64,000 nt of DNA from the NCBI GenBank assembly GCA_965601475.1, contig OZ271832.1, positions 4,836,001 to 4,900,000 on the forward strand, written 5' to 3'. The first letter of the stretch is position 1. Each line of letters starts with the position of its first letter. The position numbers were made by a program, and so were the translations under genes. Source of the DNA: JAWPMT01 sp965601475. GTDB lineage: Bacteria; Bacteroidota; Bacteroidia; Cytophagales; Cyclobacteriaceae. This document shows, piece after piece, positions 32,581 to 40,158 of the stretch. The notes under the pieces are model-generated. The model was not told the origin of the DNA, searched no databases, and saw nothing but the letters and a program-made list of their open reading frames with translations.

Positions 32581-34380
32581 TTATTTCACACCCTCGTTAA
32601 CGGCATTTGCGTAGTCAGAGAATTCCAGATCATTGAGCGCTTTGTCTTTCAGATCATTATTCAGTTTCACTGCCTCAGCAAGGTTTGATGTGATATCTGC
32701 GGGGCTATTTCTTCTCGCAGCTGTTACCGCCCTCAAATAGTAAGCATCTGCAGCAATCTTATCATTCTTGCCGGCAGCATCTCCGAAGAAGGAATCAGCA
32801 GCAGCATAGTCTTTAGATAAAAGATGCGCCAACCCTCTATTGTATGTTGCCCATGGTCCGGTTTTGCCAGAAGCAAGCGAAGCTTTCGCAGCATCGTAAT
32901 TAGCCATTCTGATTTCGATTACACCTTTCAGCGTATTGATGTCAGTCTTAAGTTTGTTGCTAGGGCTGTATTCCAGGGCCTTATTCAGGCTCTCATAAGC
33001 CTTGGCATATTCTTGTTGCATCATGTAGGCAGCCCCCATGTTAGCGTGAATTTCAGCCGCATCTTTCTTCTTGCTGGCAATTTCCAACTGCGTAAGGGCA
33101 TCTGCTACCAGTTGCTGGTTGGAATTGGTTTTCGTAGCCTTTTCCAGGTGAGCAGCGGCCAGGTTGTTGTGCGCAACCCATGAGCCATCCTTCTTCGTAG
33201 AGGCGCTGTAAATGGCTATTTTCTCGTCAGCTGAAGGCGTCAGAGTACCAGCAAACAGCATTTCTTCAGAAGATAGTGTATCAGCATCTACATCGCCGCC
33301 AGCAACACCCTTGGCAAGTACAGCAATCTCTGCATTGGATTTTTTCGGCTTGACAGTCAGGATTTCAGTTTTAGCTGTCCTCAATGTCGGATAAACCGTC
33401 TCAAAAATATCTTGATATCTGGGTAGAGATCTCAGTGCTTTTTCCTTGTCTTCGAAGGTTCCAGAACCATCGATAACGGCAAGATATTGATCCAGTTGGC
33501 TGTCACTTAGTTTTCCATAATTATCCAGCGCCCTTCTGAACTCAGTCCAACTTTCAACGACGGGTTTCAAAATGAATTCAATTGAATCCGCTACGCCTTT
33601 GTAGTCATAGCGACTCATTTGGTCACGATAGAATTTCTCGATCGCTTCCGCTCTGTCTTGAGAAAGGTTGCTGTTGATTCTTTCCGGACCTTCTGGTGAG
33701 TGCGTACCTGTGATTGTTACTGTACGGGTAACATTTTTCTCCGCGATGAAAGCTGAAAGGTCAGTTTGCTTGTCTCTGTTACTCTTACCATCTGTGGCCA
33801 AGCTTGACACCAACGTCGAGCGTCCTTGAGGAAAATAGAAATCTGTTTTTGTTGGGATGAGCTCCTCTTGATCATTGTAGCCATGGTCCGCATAGGCAGT
33901 CAGGTAGACGTCCTTAACTTCCATTGAAGTGGTGATGATACCTGTAGCTACTTCCAATTTCTCGGATGATTTCGACTTGCCGTTTCGCGGATCTGAAGCC
34001 ACTCCTTGAATGAGTAACTTACCTGGGTTTAGCTCATCGCGATATGGAAATTCGAAACTTTCGCTCTTCCTGGAAGTCGAAGTGCTGCTGTTAGGAAAAT
34101 CATCAGCTTTGAATTCAACCGAACCTACTTCGATCTCTTTATCATCATACTGATAGAAATTATTGATGGTCCAAACCTTTCCAGATGGAAGCATCTTTGG
34201 TGGAAGTACGGCAGACATTGTGAACGGAACTTTACCTCCATGCACCTCAAGCGGCTCTGGATCTACCTGAAGATCCTGCTGCTCGGAGAGTTGTACCATC
34301 TTATTCAGGCTACAGCTTGAGAGGATAGCCAGAGTTAAAATGAAACCGATCCCTGATTTCAAATTTTTCGTAATACTCAT
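32581..34380 (-). CDS. OmpA-family lipoprotein with TPR repeats
   Basis: Outer-membrane lipoprotein of 599 residues from the ATG at 34378-34380. The upstream ATG at 34398 is only 2 nt from the -7 promoter box and so cannot be used from it. Signal sequence with lipobox L-S-S-C and lipidated Cys23. An N-terminal beta region (50-180) precedes an OmpA/MotB-like domain (about 180-265) containing F-Y-F-P-Q-G-R-S-T-L, G-T-H-S-P-E-G-P and N-S-N-L-S-Q-D-R-A-E-A, which would bind peptidoglycan. TPR units fill about 400-560. Cell-envelope scaffolding is the likely role. A perfect terminator follows. Confidence 0.88.
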   Translation of the reverse strand: MSITKNLKSGIGFILTLAILSSCSLNKMVQLSEQQDLQVDPEPLEVHGGKVPFTMSAVLPPKMLPSGKVWTINNFYQYDDKEIEVGSVEFKADDFPNSSTSTSRKSESFEFPYRDELNPGKLLIQGVASDPRNGKSKSSEKLEVATGIITTSMEVKDVYLTAYADHGYNDQEELIPTKTDFYFPQGRSTLVSSLATDGKSNRDKQTDLSAFIAEKNVTRTVTITGTHSPEGPERINSNLSQDRAEAIEKFYRDQMSRYDYKGVADSIEFILKPVVESWTEFRRALDNYGKLSDSQLDQYLAVIDGSGTFEDKEKALRSLPRYQDIFETVYPTLRTAKTEILTVKPKKSNAEIAVLAKGVAGGDVDADTLSSEEMLFAGTLTPSADEKIAIYSASTKKDGSWVAHNNLAAAHLEKATKTNSNQQLVADALTQLEIASKKKDAAEIHANMGAAYMMQQEYAKAYESLNKALEYSPSNKLKTDINTLKGVIEIRMANYDAAKASLASGKTGPWATYNRGLAHLLSKDYAAADSFFGDAAGKNDKIAADAYYLRAVTAARRNSPADITSNLAEAVKLNNDLKDKALNDLEFSDYANAVNEGVK

Positions 34381-34399
34381 GATTTTCTTAGTTGGCATT

Positions 34400-34407
34400 C
34401 AAAAATA
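34400..34407 (-). promoter_or_regulatory. -7 promoter box of the OmpA-TPR gene
   Basis: Minus strand reads TATTTTTG, matching TANNTTTG, 19 nt before the ATG at 34380. It decides the start codon, since the in-frame ATG at 34398 lies almost on the box. No good -33 element seen. Confidence 0.55.
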
Positions 34408-34497
34408 CGCGTTATAGATACGTTTTCTAATTGGTGCAATAATAGGGAAAATTATACTTTACATTAAGCCCTTTCAACAAAATCGACGTATTGCCGT

Positions 34498-34505
34498 TAT
34501 CTTTG
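34498..34505 (+). promoter_or_regulatory. -7 promoter box of the PspC gene
   Basis: TATCTTTG matches TANNTTTG and lies 20 nt before the TTG start of the PspC-domain gene. No clear -33 TTG at the expected distance. Confidence 0.5.
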
Positions 34506-34525
34506 CGATAGAAATTTTTCGAGAT

Positions 34526-34744
34526 TTGAAAAGTTTGCAAGACTTCTTTGAAAAGCACGCGTTTGGAGTGTGCACCAGGCTTGGAGAGAAATTGGAAATA
34601 CCGACCTCCAGTATTCGCCTATTTTTTATTTATGCCAGTTTCCTAACTGTGGGTTCACCTGTCATTGTCTATTTGACCCTGGCCTTCGTGATGAATTTTC
34701 GCAAATGGCTCCGGCGACGACACAACACGCTCTGGTACTATTGA
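34526..34744 (+). CDS. PspC-domain membrane protein
   Basis: Protein of 72 residues made of one PspC domain: F-G-V-C-T-R-L-G-E-K-L-E-I-P-T-S-S-I-R-L-F-F-I-Y (about 13-36), then a hydrophobic stretch and a basic tail. PspC proteins sit in the inner membrane and in proteobacteria sense envelope stress. In Bacteroidota stand-alone copies have no defined role. The start is TTG at 34526, and no ATG gives the complete domain. Convergent with the glycosyltransferase gene, 4 nt apart. Confidence 0.85.
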   Translation: MKSLQDFFEKHAFGVCTRLGEKLEIPTSSIRLFFIYASFLTVGSPVIVYLTLAFVMNFRKWLRRRHNTLWYY

Positions 34745-34748
34745 TCGG

Positions 34749-35753
34749 CTAATCGAGATCGCGGTATCTCCTTTTTCCAAGTATAAAATATTGGTATACA
34801 ACGCTGTATGGTGATAGTCGCACTCGTTCACGCACAGTAATGAGTTTTCGTTTTGCCAGCGTTTCAGGAAATGTTCTTAGGAAATCTCTGATGGCGCCGC
34901 CAACGGCTCGGAAGTGGCCAGGTGAGTCATTGAAGAGAAAGACAAACGCTGCTAGTATGTCAAGCATAAGTCTGATGGGCAGTTTCCACACCAACTCCCA
35001 TGCTGGTAAATTCTTGGTGATCACCGCAAGGCTGTTTCTGAAATTCAGGTAGGTTTTTTTTGGGTTGGATTTGGAAAGCGTACCACCACCTACATGAAAA
35101 ACACTACTATTCGGGACACAACCGACCCGAAAGCCTAATGCCTTTAGTCTCCAACATAAGTCTATTTCCTCCATGTGTGCAAAGAAGTCCTCGTCAAAGC
35201 CTCCGACAGCATGGAATAAATCGGCCTTGATTGCTAAGCAAGCTCCTGAGGCCCAGAACGTTTCTATGGTTTCATCATATTGACCACTATCGGGTTCCAC
35301 CGTATCAAAGATTCTACCTCGACAAAACGGATATCCCAGGAAGTCGAGAAATCCTCCCGCCGCACCAGCGTATTCCAGAAGATTGCGATCGTCGAAAGAA
35401 AGGATTTTGGGCTGACAGGCAGCAAAATTTTGATTGTCCTGCAGAAAGGAGATGAGGGGTGCTGCCCAATTCTCTGAAACTTCTACATCCGAATTTATCA
35501 GGATATAATACCTGGCTTCAATCAGTCGCAGGGCCTCGTTGTAACCCCCTGCATAACCCCGGTTCTCCTCCAGCACAACAAGGCGTACTTCGGGGAAATC
35601 AGTTTTGAGTAGGGCCACGGACGAATCTGTCGAAGCGTTGTCAGCTACGACTACCTTATAGGGGTGGCTGTTGGTAACAAGATCTGGTAGGAATTTCTTG
35701 AGAAATTCCTGTCCATTGTAGTTGAGTACTACAACTGCTACTTCATGCTTCAC
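34749..35753 (-). CDS. Family 2 glycosyltransferase
   Basis: GT-A fold glycosyltransferase of 334 residues, similar to rhamnosyl- or mannosyl-transferases of polysaccharide synthesis. N-terminal V-V-V-L-N-Y-N-G (6-13), V-V-A-D-N-A-S-T-D, L-I-N-S-D-V-E carrying the metal-binding D-x-D equivalent, and the acceptor-site F-F-A-H-M-E-E-I-D-L-C-W-R-L-K. A hydrophobic C-terminal segment (about 265-282) may associate with the membrane. Its start overlaps the ybaB stop (ATGA), making it the last gene of the hisS operon. Acceptor unknown. Confidence 0.9.
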   Translation of the reverse strand: MKHEVAVVVLNYNGQEFLKKFLPDLVTNSHPYKVVVADNASTDSSVALLKTDFPEVRLVVLEENRGYAGGYNEALRLIEARYYILINSDVEVSENWAAPLISFLQDNQNFAACQPKILSFDDRNLLEYAGAAGGFLDFLGYPFCRGRIFDTVEPDSGQYDETIETFWASGACLAIKADLFHAVGGFDEDFFAHMEEIDLCWRLKALGFRVGCVPNSSVFHVGGGTLSKSNPKKTYLNFRNSLAVITKNLPAWELVWKLPIRLMLDILAAFVFLFNDSPGHFRAVGGAIRDFLRTFPETLAKRKLITVRERVRLSPYSVVYQYFILGKRRYRDLD

Positions 35754-36082
35754 ATCATGTTGTTGAGATCGAAACCGGGGATGTTTGGCAACATGCCTTC
35801 GGTTCTCTTCTTGATGTGTTCTTTTGCTTTGGACTCGGCGTCCTTGATTCCGTTGTTGACAGCTCCAATGATCAGGTCTTTCATCAGGTCTTGATCTTCT
35901 TCCTTGAAGAGCGATGGGTCAATTTGTAAATCCACGACCTGTTTCTCACCATTAACCGTGGCCTTTACCATCCCTGCGCCAGCTTCGCCTTCTGCAGTTA
36001 TGCCTTTCAATTCCTCCTGGGCAACCTTCATTTGGTCCTGAAGTTCCTTCACCTTGCCCATCATTTTCATCATGTCAAACAT
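35750..36082 (-). CDS. ybaB: YbaB/EbfC nucleoid-associated protein
   Basis: Small dimeric DNA-binding protein of 110 residues with the family's helix-strand-helix layout: Met-rich N-terminus (MFDMMKMMGKVKELQ), a Q-E-E-L-K-G-I-T-A-E strand, V-K-A-T-V-N-G-E-K-Q-V-V-D-L-Q-I-D-P and a C-terminal helix. The start is taken as ATG 36080-36082, giving the typical N-terminus; a GTG at 36091 would add three residues and overlap the upstream gene. In many genomes ybaB follows dnaX; here it sits between a T9SS-type surface protein gene and a glycosyltransferase gene. Confidence 0.92.
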   Translation of the reverse strand: MFDMMKMMGKVKELQDQMKVAQEELKGITAEGEAGAGMVKATVNGEKQVVDLQIDPSLFKEEDQDLMKDLIIGAVNNGIKDAESKAKEHIKKRTEGMLPNIPGFDLNNMM

Positions 36083-36087
36083 AATCG

Positions 36088-37716
36088 TCACTTTCTTAAC
36101 AATACAAAACTACCTTGCTGCCGCGTAACTTCACCCTCGATGTTGTCAAAAATCAATTGGTAGAAATATTTACCTTCAGGGGCTTTTTCGGACCCAACAA
36201 GGCCATCCCAAAGGTTTTTTGGGTCTCGGGAAGTGGCAATGATTTCTCCCCACCTATTGTAAACGCGGAACATCAGCTCATTCGTCGCCAGACCAAAGAC
36301 CTGCAATTGGTCGTTTAGCCCATCACCATTAGGTGTAAAGGCTTCGGGTATGAAACCTACAAATTGAAATTGGAGATTGACTGTGTTAGATAGGATAGTA
36401 AGGCCCGCATTGGGATAGGTATAGACGAGTCTTGCAAATTGAGATCTACCTTGCTCTTCTTGCAGTCGATACTGCTGGTTTTGTACCGGAGCAAAAACAG
36501 AAAATATAGAGCTGCCAGAAAGATCGCTCACCTGAAATTCGATGGATGGATTTTCCAATAGCCCATTGACAGGGTCAGTCCAGGTAATTTCGTAAAGGTT
36601 GATGTCGATTTCCCGCAATCTCAGAAACGGGGCGTTGGTTGCGACAGGGGCGAGCGTGTTGCCACATTCATCTTCAAACGCTATTTCGTAGCGATATTCT
36701 CGTATGGGTGAGATGTCTGTGTCAATATATCCTGGGAAGAGGGTATCCAAAGGTGCAGACTCGAAGCCTACAATTTGTCTATTTCCGATATACCCCGGTA
36801 CGCCGAGATCAAGAAACTCGAGCAGAATATCTTCGCCGATGTAAGTGGCGCGAGCTGAGTCTATGGAGGCATTTGCGACGACTGGATTGGCTATGCAAAT
36901 TTCTTCCCCAGGGAAGGATGTGCCTGAACATGGCGATACGGCATTTACCCGGAAGCAGATCAACTGAGATTGGGCGGAGATGTCGATGTCCCTGATGATA
37001 AGTGAGTCACCTATGAAGTCGTCAATGGCCGATAGGTACGTATTTCCATCATCGGTCGAATACGCTACCGTGTAACGCTGCAGTGGGTCCAGATCCATCT
37101 CCAAGGTGGCTTCCACTCGGTCAAGGCACGGTTGAACCAGGTTGATGGCGTTGATGCGTCCATTGTTTTGGAAAGCATCGATATTGATGGTCTGGTCAGA
37201 GCTTGGACAATTTGGAGCGCCATCCTGGAAGAATCCCCTTGCACTTATTGAGAATTGCCCCGTGCCTGTAAATTCATGTGAAACGGGGACGTTATCCTGA
37301 GCTTGCGCCGATGTGCCATCCCCCCAGGCGATTTCGAATGATTGGTAGTAATCGTCCACGATGGTGACGGAGACACTTAAGTCTTCACAAGTGAGCACCT
37401 CAAAGTCAATAGATCGCGGCTCGAGTACCTCCACCATCAATGTGTCGGTCTTTGGATCTACATCCACTCCAACAATTTGCACAATCTGATAAATTCCCGG
37501 TGTTTGGTAGGTATGGGTTTGTGAGAATGTTTCCGGCAATCCTTCTTCATAGCGGTATTGCCTGCTGATGTTGCCAAAGTCATCAAGTTCCTGAACCTCT
37601 ATTCGCAAGGGTGCACAACCTCTTGCGTAGTCCACTGAAAAGCGACCAAGATCACTCTGTACCTGGCAAATTGCAGTGTGACTCAGTAGTAGTATGACAG
37701 CTGGGAAATATTTCAA
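36088..37716 (-). CDS. T9SS type-B sorting domain (CHU_C) surface protein with PKD-like domain
   Basis: Secreted protein of 542 residues with a signal peptide ending near Gln18, PKD-like beta-sandwich domains (about 25-95 and 105-175), further beta-sandwich domains and a C-terminal gliding-motility-associated type-B sorting domain (about 455-542). The sorting domain shows the diagnostic P-E-A-F-T-P-N-G-D-G-L-N-D, V-Y-N-R-W-G-E-I-I, W-D-G and A-P-E-G-K-Y-F-Y. Export across the outer membrane by the type IX system with surface attachment or release follows from the family. Gene begins 5 nt after the hisS stop, so it is cotranscribed with housekeeping genes. Confidence 0.92.
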   Translation of the reverse strand: MKYFPAVILLLSHTAICQVQSDLGRFSVDYARGCAPLRIEVQELDDFGNISRQYRYEEGLPETFSQTHTYQTPGIYQIVQIVGVDVDPKTDTLMVEVLEPRSIDFEVLTCEDLSVSVTIVDDYYQSFEIAWGDGTSAQAQDNVPVSHEFTGTGQFSISARGFFQDGAPNCPSSDQTINIDAFQNNGRINAINLVQPCLDRVEATLEMDLDPLQRYTVAYSTDDGNTYLSAIDDFIGDSLIIRDIDISAQSQLICFRVNAVSPCSGTSFPGEEICIANPVVANASIDSARATYIGEDILLEFLDLGVPGYIGNRQIVGFESAPLDTLFPGYIDTDISPIREYRYEIAFEDECGNTLAPVATNAPFLRLREIDINLYEITWTDPVNGLLENPSIEFQVSDLSGSSIFSVFAPVQNQQYRLQEEQGRSQFARLVYTYPNAGLTILSNTVNLQFQFVGFIPEAFTPNGDGLNDQLQVFGLATNELMFRVYNRWGEIIATSRDPKNLWDGLVGSEKAPEGKYFYQLIFDNIEGEVTRQQGSFVLLRK

Positions 37717-37721
37717 TCAAC

Positions 37722-39077
37722 CTAATCTCTCAATTTCTCGAGGAGCTTATCCAATGGCAGTTTTTGAATTTCTCCTGTCTTCATTTCCTTCAACGAATAA
37801 AGGCCGGTTTCTATTTCTTCTTGCCCTACGGTGATGACGTAAGGGACACCCGTTTTATTGGCAAATGACATTTGCTTTTTGATTTTTGCCCGATCAGGGT
37901 AACTGTCGGCAGCTATTCCCGCCGCTCGCAACTGATCCAAAAGTAGGTAGCTGTGTCTGAATGTTTCTTCATCAAAGTGTGTGAGCAAAGCCCGGGTAGC
38001 CGAGGCCAGTCTCTCTGGGAAGAGGTTCAGTTCGTTCATTACGTCATATATTCGGTCAATTCCGAAAGAGATGCCCACACCGGACATTTCCGGGAGGCCA
38101 AACATGCCTGTTAAGTTGTCATAGCGACCTCCTCCCAATATGCTACCCATTTTTACAGTGGTAGCCTTGGCTTCATAAATGAGACCAGTATAGTAGGAGA
38201 GGCCACGGGCGAGAGTCCAGTCAAACTCGACTTTGAATTTGCGATCCTTAAAGTCGTCGAGGATGGCAAAATATTTCTTTACGAATTCCAATCCCTCGTT
38301 CCCTTCAATTATGGATTGCAGGTTAGTGAGATCGTTCGCTGAGGAAGTCGCGCGGTTCTCAAGAAGCATGTCCAATTGAGTTAGCTGGTCGCTGTGCGGA
38401 TTCAATTCCCGCAACTCACCGATGACAATTTCTTTCGATACTTTGTCCAGTTTGTCCACAATCGTGCAGAAAGGCACTTCTTTTCCGGATAGACCCAGCC
38501 ATCTGGCTAAGCCGAAGAGTACTTCGCGGTGATTTATTTTGAGAACATAACCGTTCAGTCCTAGCTCTTCGAAAACATCATGTATCAACAAGGTCAACTC
38601 TGCTTCTGCCCAAATGCTATTTGACCCAATGATATCTGCGTCGCATTGGACAAATTCGCGATACCTGCCTCTTTGCGGCCTATCTGCTCGCCATACGGGT
38701 TGTATTTGATAACGCTTGAAAGGGAACGCAATTTCATTTTGGTTCATCGCCACATATCTTGCAAAGGGCACGGTGAGGTCATATCTGAGACCTTTCTCTG
38801 CGATTTTGCCCAGCAGATTCTTTGAACCTTGCTCAAAATCATCAACAGTTGATTGCTTTAGGTAATCACCTGAATTCAGGACTTTGAACAGCAGTTGGTC
38901 TCCTTCATCCCCATACTTCCCTGTCAGTACCGATAGGTTTTCCATGGCCGGGGTTTCAATCTTTTGAAACCCATACTTTTGAAACTGTTGGTTGATGATG
39001 TTGATCAGGAAATCTCTTCTAGCGGAGGTAATTGGATTGAAATCCCTGGTTCCTTTGGGTACTGTGGGTTTTTGCAC
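37722..39077 (-). CDS. hisS: Histidyl-tRNA synthetase
   Basis: Class II synthetase of 451 residues from a GTG start at 39075-39077 (V-Q-K-P-T-V-P-K-G-T-R-D-F). The frame is open to ATG 39143, but the minus-strand -7 box at 39101-39108 lies inside that extension, which therefore cannot be translated from this promoter. Motif 1 region near 25-60, motif 2 in Q-P-V-W-R-A-D-R-P-Q-R-G-R-Y-R-E-F, histidine-specific motif L-A-R-G-L-S-Y-Y-T-G-L-I-Y-E, and the C-terminal anticodon-binding domain from about 355. First gene of an operon with a CHU_C protein, ybaB and a glycosyltransferase. Confidence 0.95.
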   Translation of the reverse strand: MQKPTVPKGTRDFNPITSARRDFLINIINQQFQKYGFQKIETPAMENLSVLTGKYGDEGDQLLFKVLNSGDYLKQSTVDDFEQGSKNLLGKIAEKGLRYDLTVPFARYVAMNQNEIAFPFKRYQIQPVWRADRPQRGRYREFVQCDADIIGSNSIWAEAELTLLIHDVFEELGLNGYVLKINHREVLFGLARWLGLSGKEVPFCTIVDKLDKVSKEIVIGELRELNPHSDQLTQLDMLLENRATSSANDLTNLQSIIEGNEGLEFVKKYFAILDDFKDRKFKVEFDWTLARGLSYYTGLIYEAKATTVKMGSILGGGRYDNLTGMFGLPEMSGVGISFGIDRIYDVMNELNLFPERLASATRALLTHFDEETFRHSYLLLDQLRAAGIAADSYPDRAKIKKQMSFANKTGVPYVITVGQEEIETGLYSLKEMKTGEIQKLPLDKLLEKLRD

Positions 39078-39095
39078 GCGGCGTAACTTTCTTAT

Positions 39096-39126
39096 TTGGA
39101 CAAAAGTACACAAAAGCCTATTTTTG
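39096..39126 (+). promoter_or_regulatory. Bacteroidota promoter (-33 TTG, -7 TATTTTTG) of the small basic protein gene
   Basis: TTG at 39096-39098 and TATTTTTG at 39119-39126, separated by 20 nt, fit the Bacteroidota housekeeping consensus. Start ATG follows at 39150, predicting a leader of about 17 nt. Overlaps the divergent hisS promoter. Confidence 0.65.
39101..39108 (-). promoter_or_regulatory. -7 promoter box of the hisS operon
   Basis: Minus strand reads TACTTTTG (TANNTTTG), 23 nt before the GTG start of hisS. It lies inside the -33/-7 spacer of the divergent promoter, so the two polymerase sites overlap. Confidence 0.6.
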
Positions 39127-39149
39127 CGCTCCGAATAATACAACTCCTA

Positions 39150-39401
39150 ATGGCTGTTACAAGACTAGAACGAAAAGGAAGGAAGAATAAGAATGTCGCT
39201 AAGAAACGCGTGAATACGATGAAGCGACTTTCTGTGAAACCGGTTATCAAGAACATTGACGTAGAAGCCGTAAAAGCGGAGTTTGACGCTGCTTCAAAGC
39301 CTGCAGCTAAGAAGAAAACCACCAAAAAGGCCGAAAAGCCTCAGGTTGAGGAAGTTGCTTCCGAAAAAGCTGAATCGACCGAAGATTCGGCTACCGAGTA
39401 G
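39150..39401 (+). CDS. Small basic Lys-rich protein, unknown function
   Basis: Protein of 83 residues. The start at ATG 39150 is chosen because the promoter ends at 39126. The N-terminal half is very basic (M-A-V-T-R-L-E-R-K-G-R-K-N-K-N-V-A-K-K-R) and looks nucleic-acid-binding, like a ribosome-associated peptide. The C-terminal half is a low-complexity Ala/Lys then Glu/Ser tail. I do not recognise a named family. Strong promoter and short leader suggest high expression. Divergent from hisS. Confidence 0.72.
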   Translation: MAVTRLERKGRKNKNVAKKRVNTMKRLSVKPVIKNIDVEAVKAEFDAASKPAAKKKTTKKAEKPQVEEVASEKAESTEDSATE

Positions 39402-39411
39402 TTTTACATCT

Positions 39412-40158
39412 TTAGATATATCCTACTAAGTAGTAGGATATGTAGCCCACCCACTCATGCAGGGCTACTTTCCATAGTTCCAATGCGTACTGGCGAGGTA
39501 TAAGTGATGCAATGTGCGACTCTGACCTGGCGACGAAATCAACAGGGTAAGGTATGACATCAATTCCCTGCTTTTCAAAACACGCCTTTGCTCTTCGCAT
39601 GTGATAGGCGCTGGTTATAATCAAAATAGACTCTTGTTCCAGCCCCTGTTCAGCTAACACCTCCTTGGTATTTCTAGCATTTTGAAATGTGTTGCGGGAA
39701 GCTGATTCGACAAAGATTCTTTCTTTGGGAACTAGTAAGTCCTCTGCCAGCATTGCCAAGGCTGGACTTTCCAGCAGTTCAGGCCTGAGCAGGTTCCCCG
39801 AACCACCAGAGATAATCAGTAGGTTCAGTTGTTCCTTGTGGAAGAGTCGCAATGGTTCAATAATGCGTTCAGCGCTTGAGCCAAACTGCAACTGTCCGGG
39901 TACGTGGATGGTTGGTATGGTCATTCCGGTCAGAATGACCCCTGCTTCGAACTTTGCGTTACCGAGGTTTTGAGCTGGATATTCCCAGGTTTTCATGACC
40001 CTATTGGCCAGAAAGGGATTGGTAAAGAATATCAGCATGAATAGCGCCGCGATGAAAGGTGTTCTTTTTGCCCTGAGGATACCCACGAGCATTAAGGCAA
40101 AAATCCAGATTAGTGGATTCAATAGTAGTCCCAGAAGCTTAGAAAGGACAAAAAACAC
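39412..40158 (-). CDS. YdcF/ElyC-type DUF218 membrane protein
   Basis: Protein of 248 residues with two N-terminal hydrophobic segments (about 3-22 and 30-48), then a DUF218 domain: G-V-I-L-T-G-M (near 74), I-I-S-G-G-S-G (114-120), E-S-A-S-R-N-T-F-Q-N-A (about 150-160), I-I-T-S-A-Y-H-M-R-R-A (about 180-190). ElyC and SanA relatives affect envelope integrity and lipid-carrier recycling. GTG start shares one nucleotide with the TAG of the ABC gene (TAGTG), so translation is coupled. The last codons form a perfect inverted repeat. Confidence 0.88.
   Translation of the reverse strand: MFFVLSKLLGLLLNPLIWIFALMLVGILRAKRTPFIAALFMLIFFTNPFLANRVMKTWEYPAQNLGNAKFEAGVILTGMTIPTIHVPGQLQFGSSAERIIEPLRLFHKEQLNLLIISGGSGNLLRPELLESPALAMLAEDLLVPKERIFVESASRNTFQNARNTKEVLAEQGLEQESILIITSAYHMRRAKACFEKQGIDVIPYPVDFVARSESHIASLIPRQYALELWKVALHEWVGYISYYLVGYI
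39418..39441. repeat. Perfect 10-bp inverted repeat at the 3' end of ydcF
   Basis: ATATCCTACT (39418-39427) and AGTAGGATAT (39432-39441) with an AAGT spacer form a 24-nt near-palindrome inside the last codons of ydcF, 16 nt beyond the stop of the convergent small basic protein gene. It could end both transcripts but has no T-run on either side. Confidence 0.6.
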
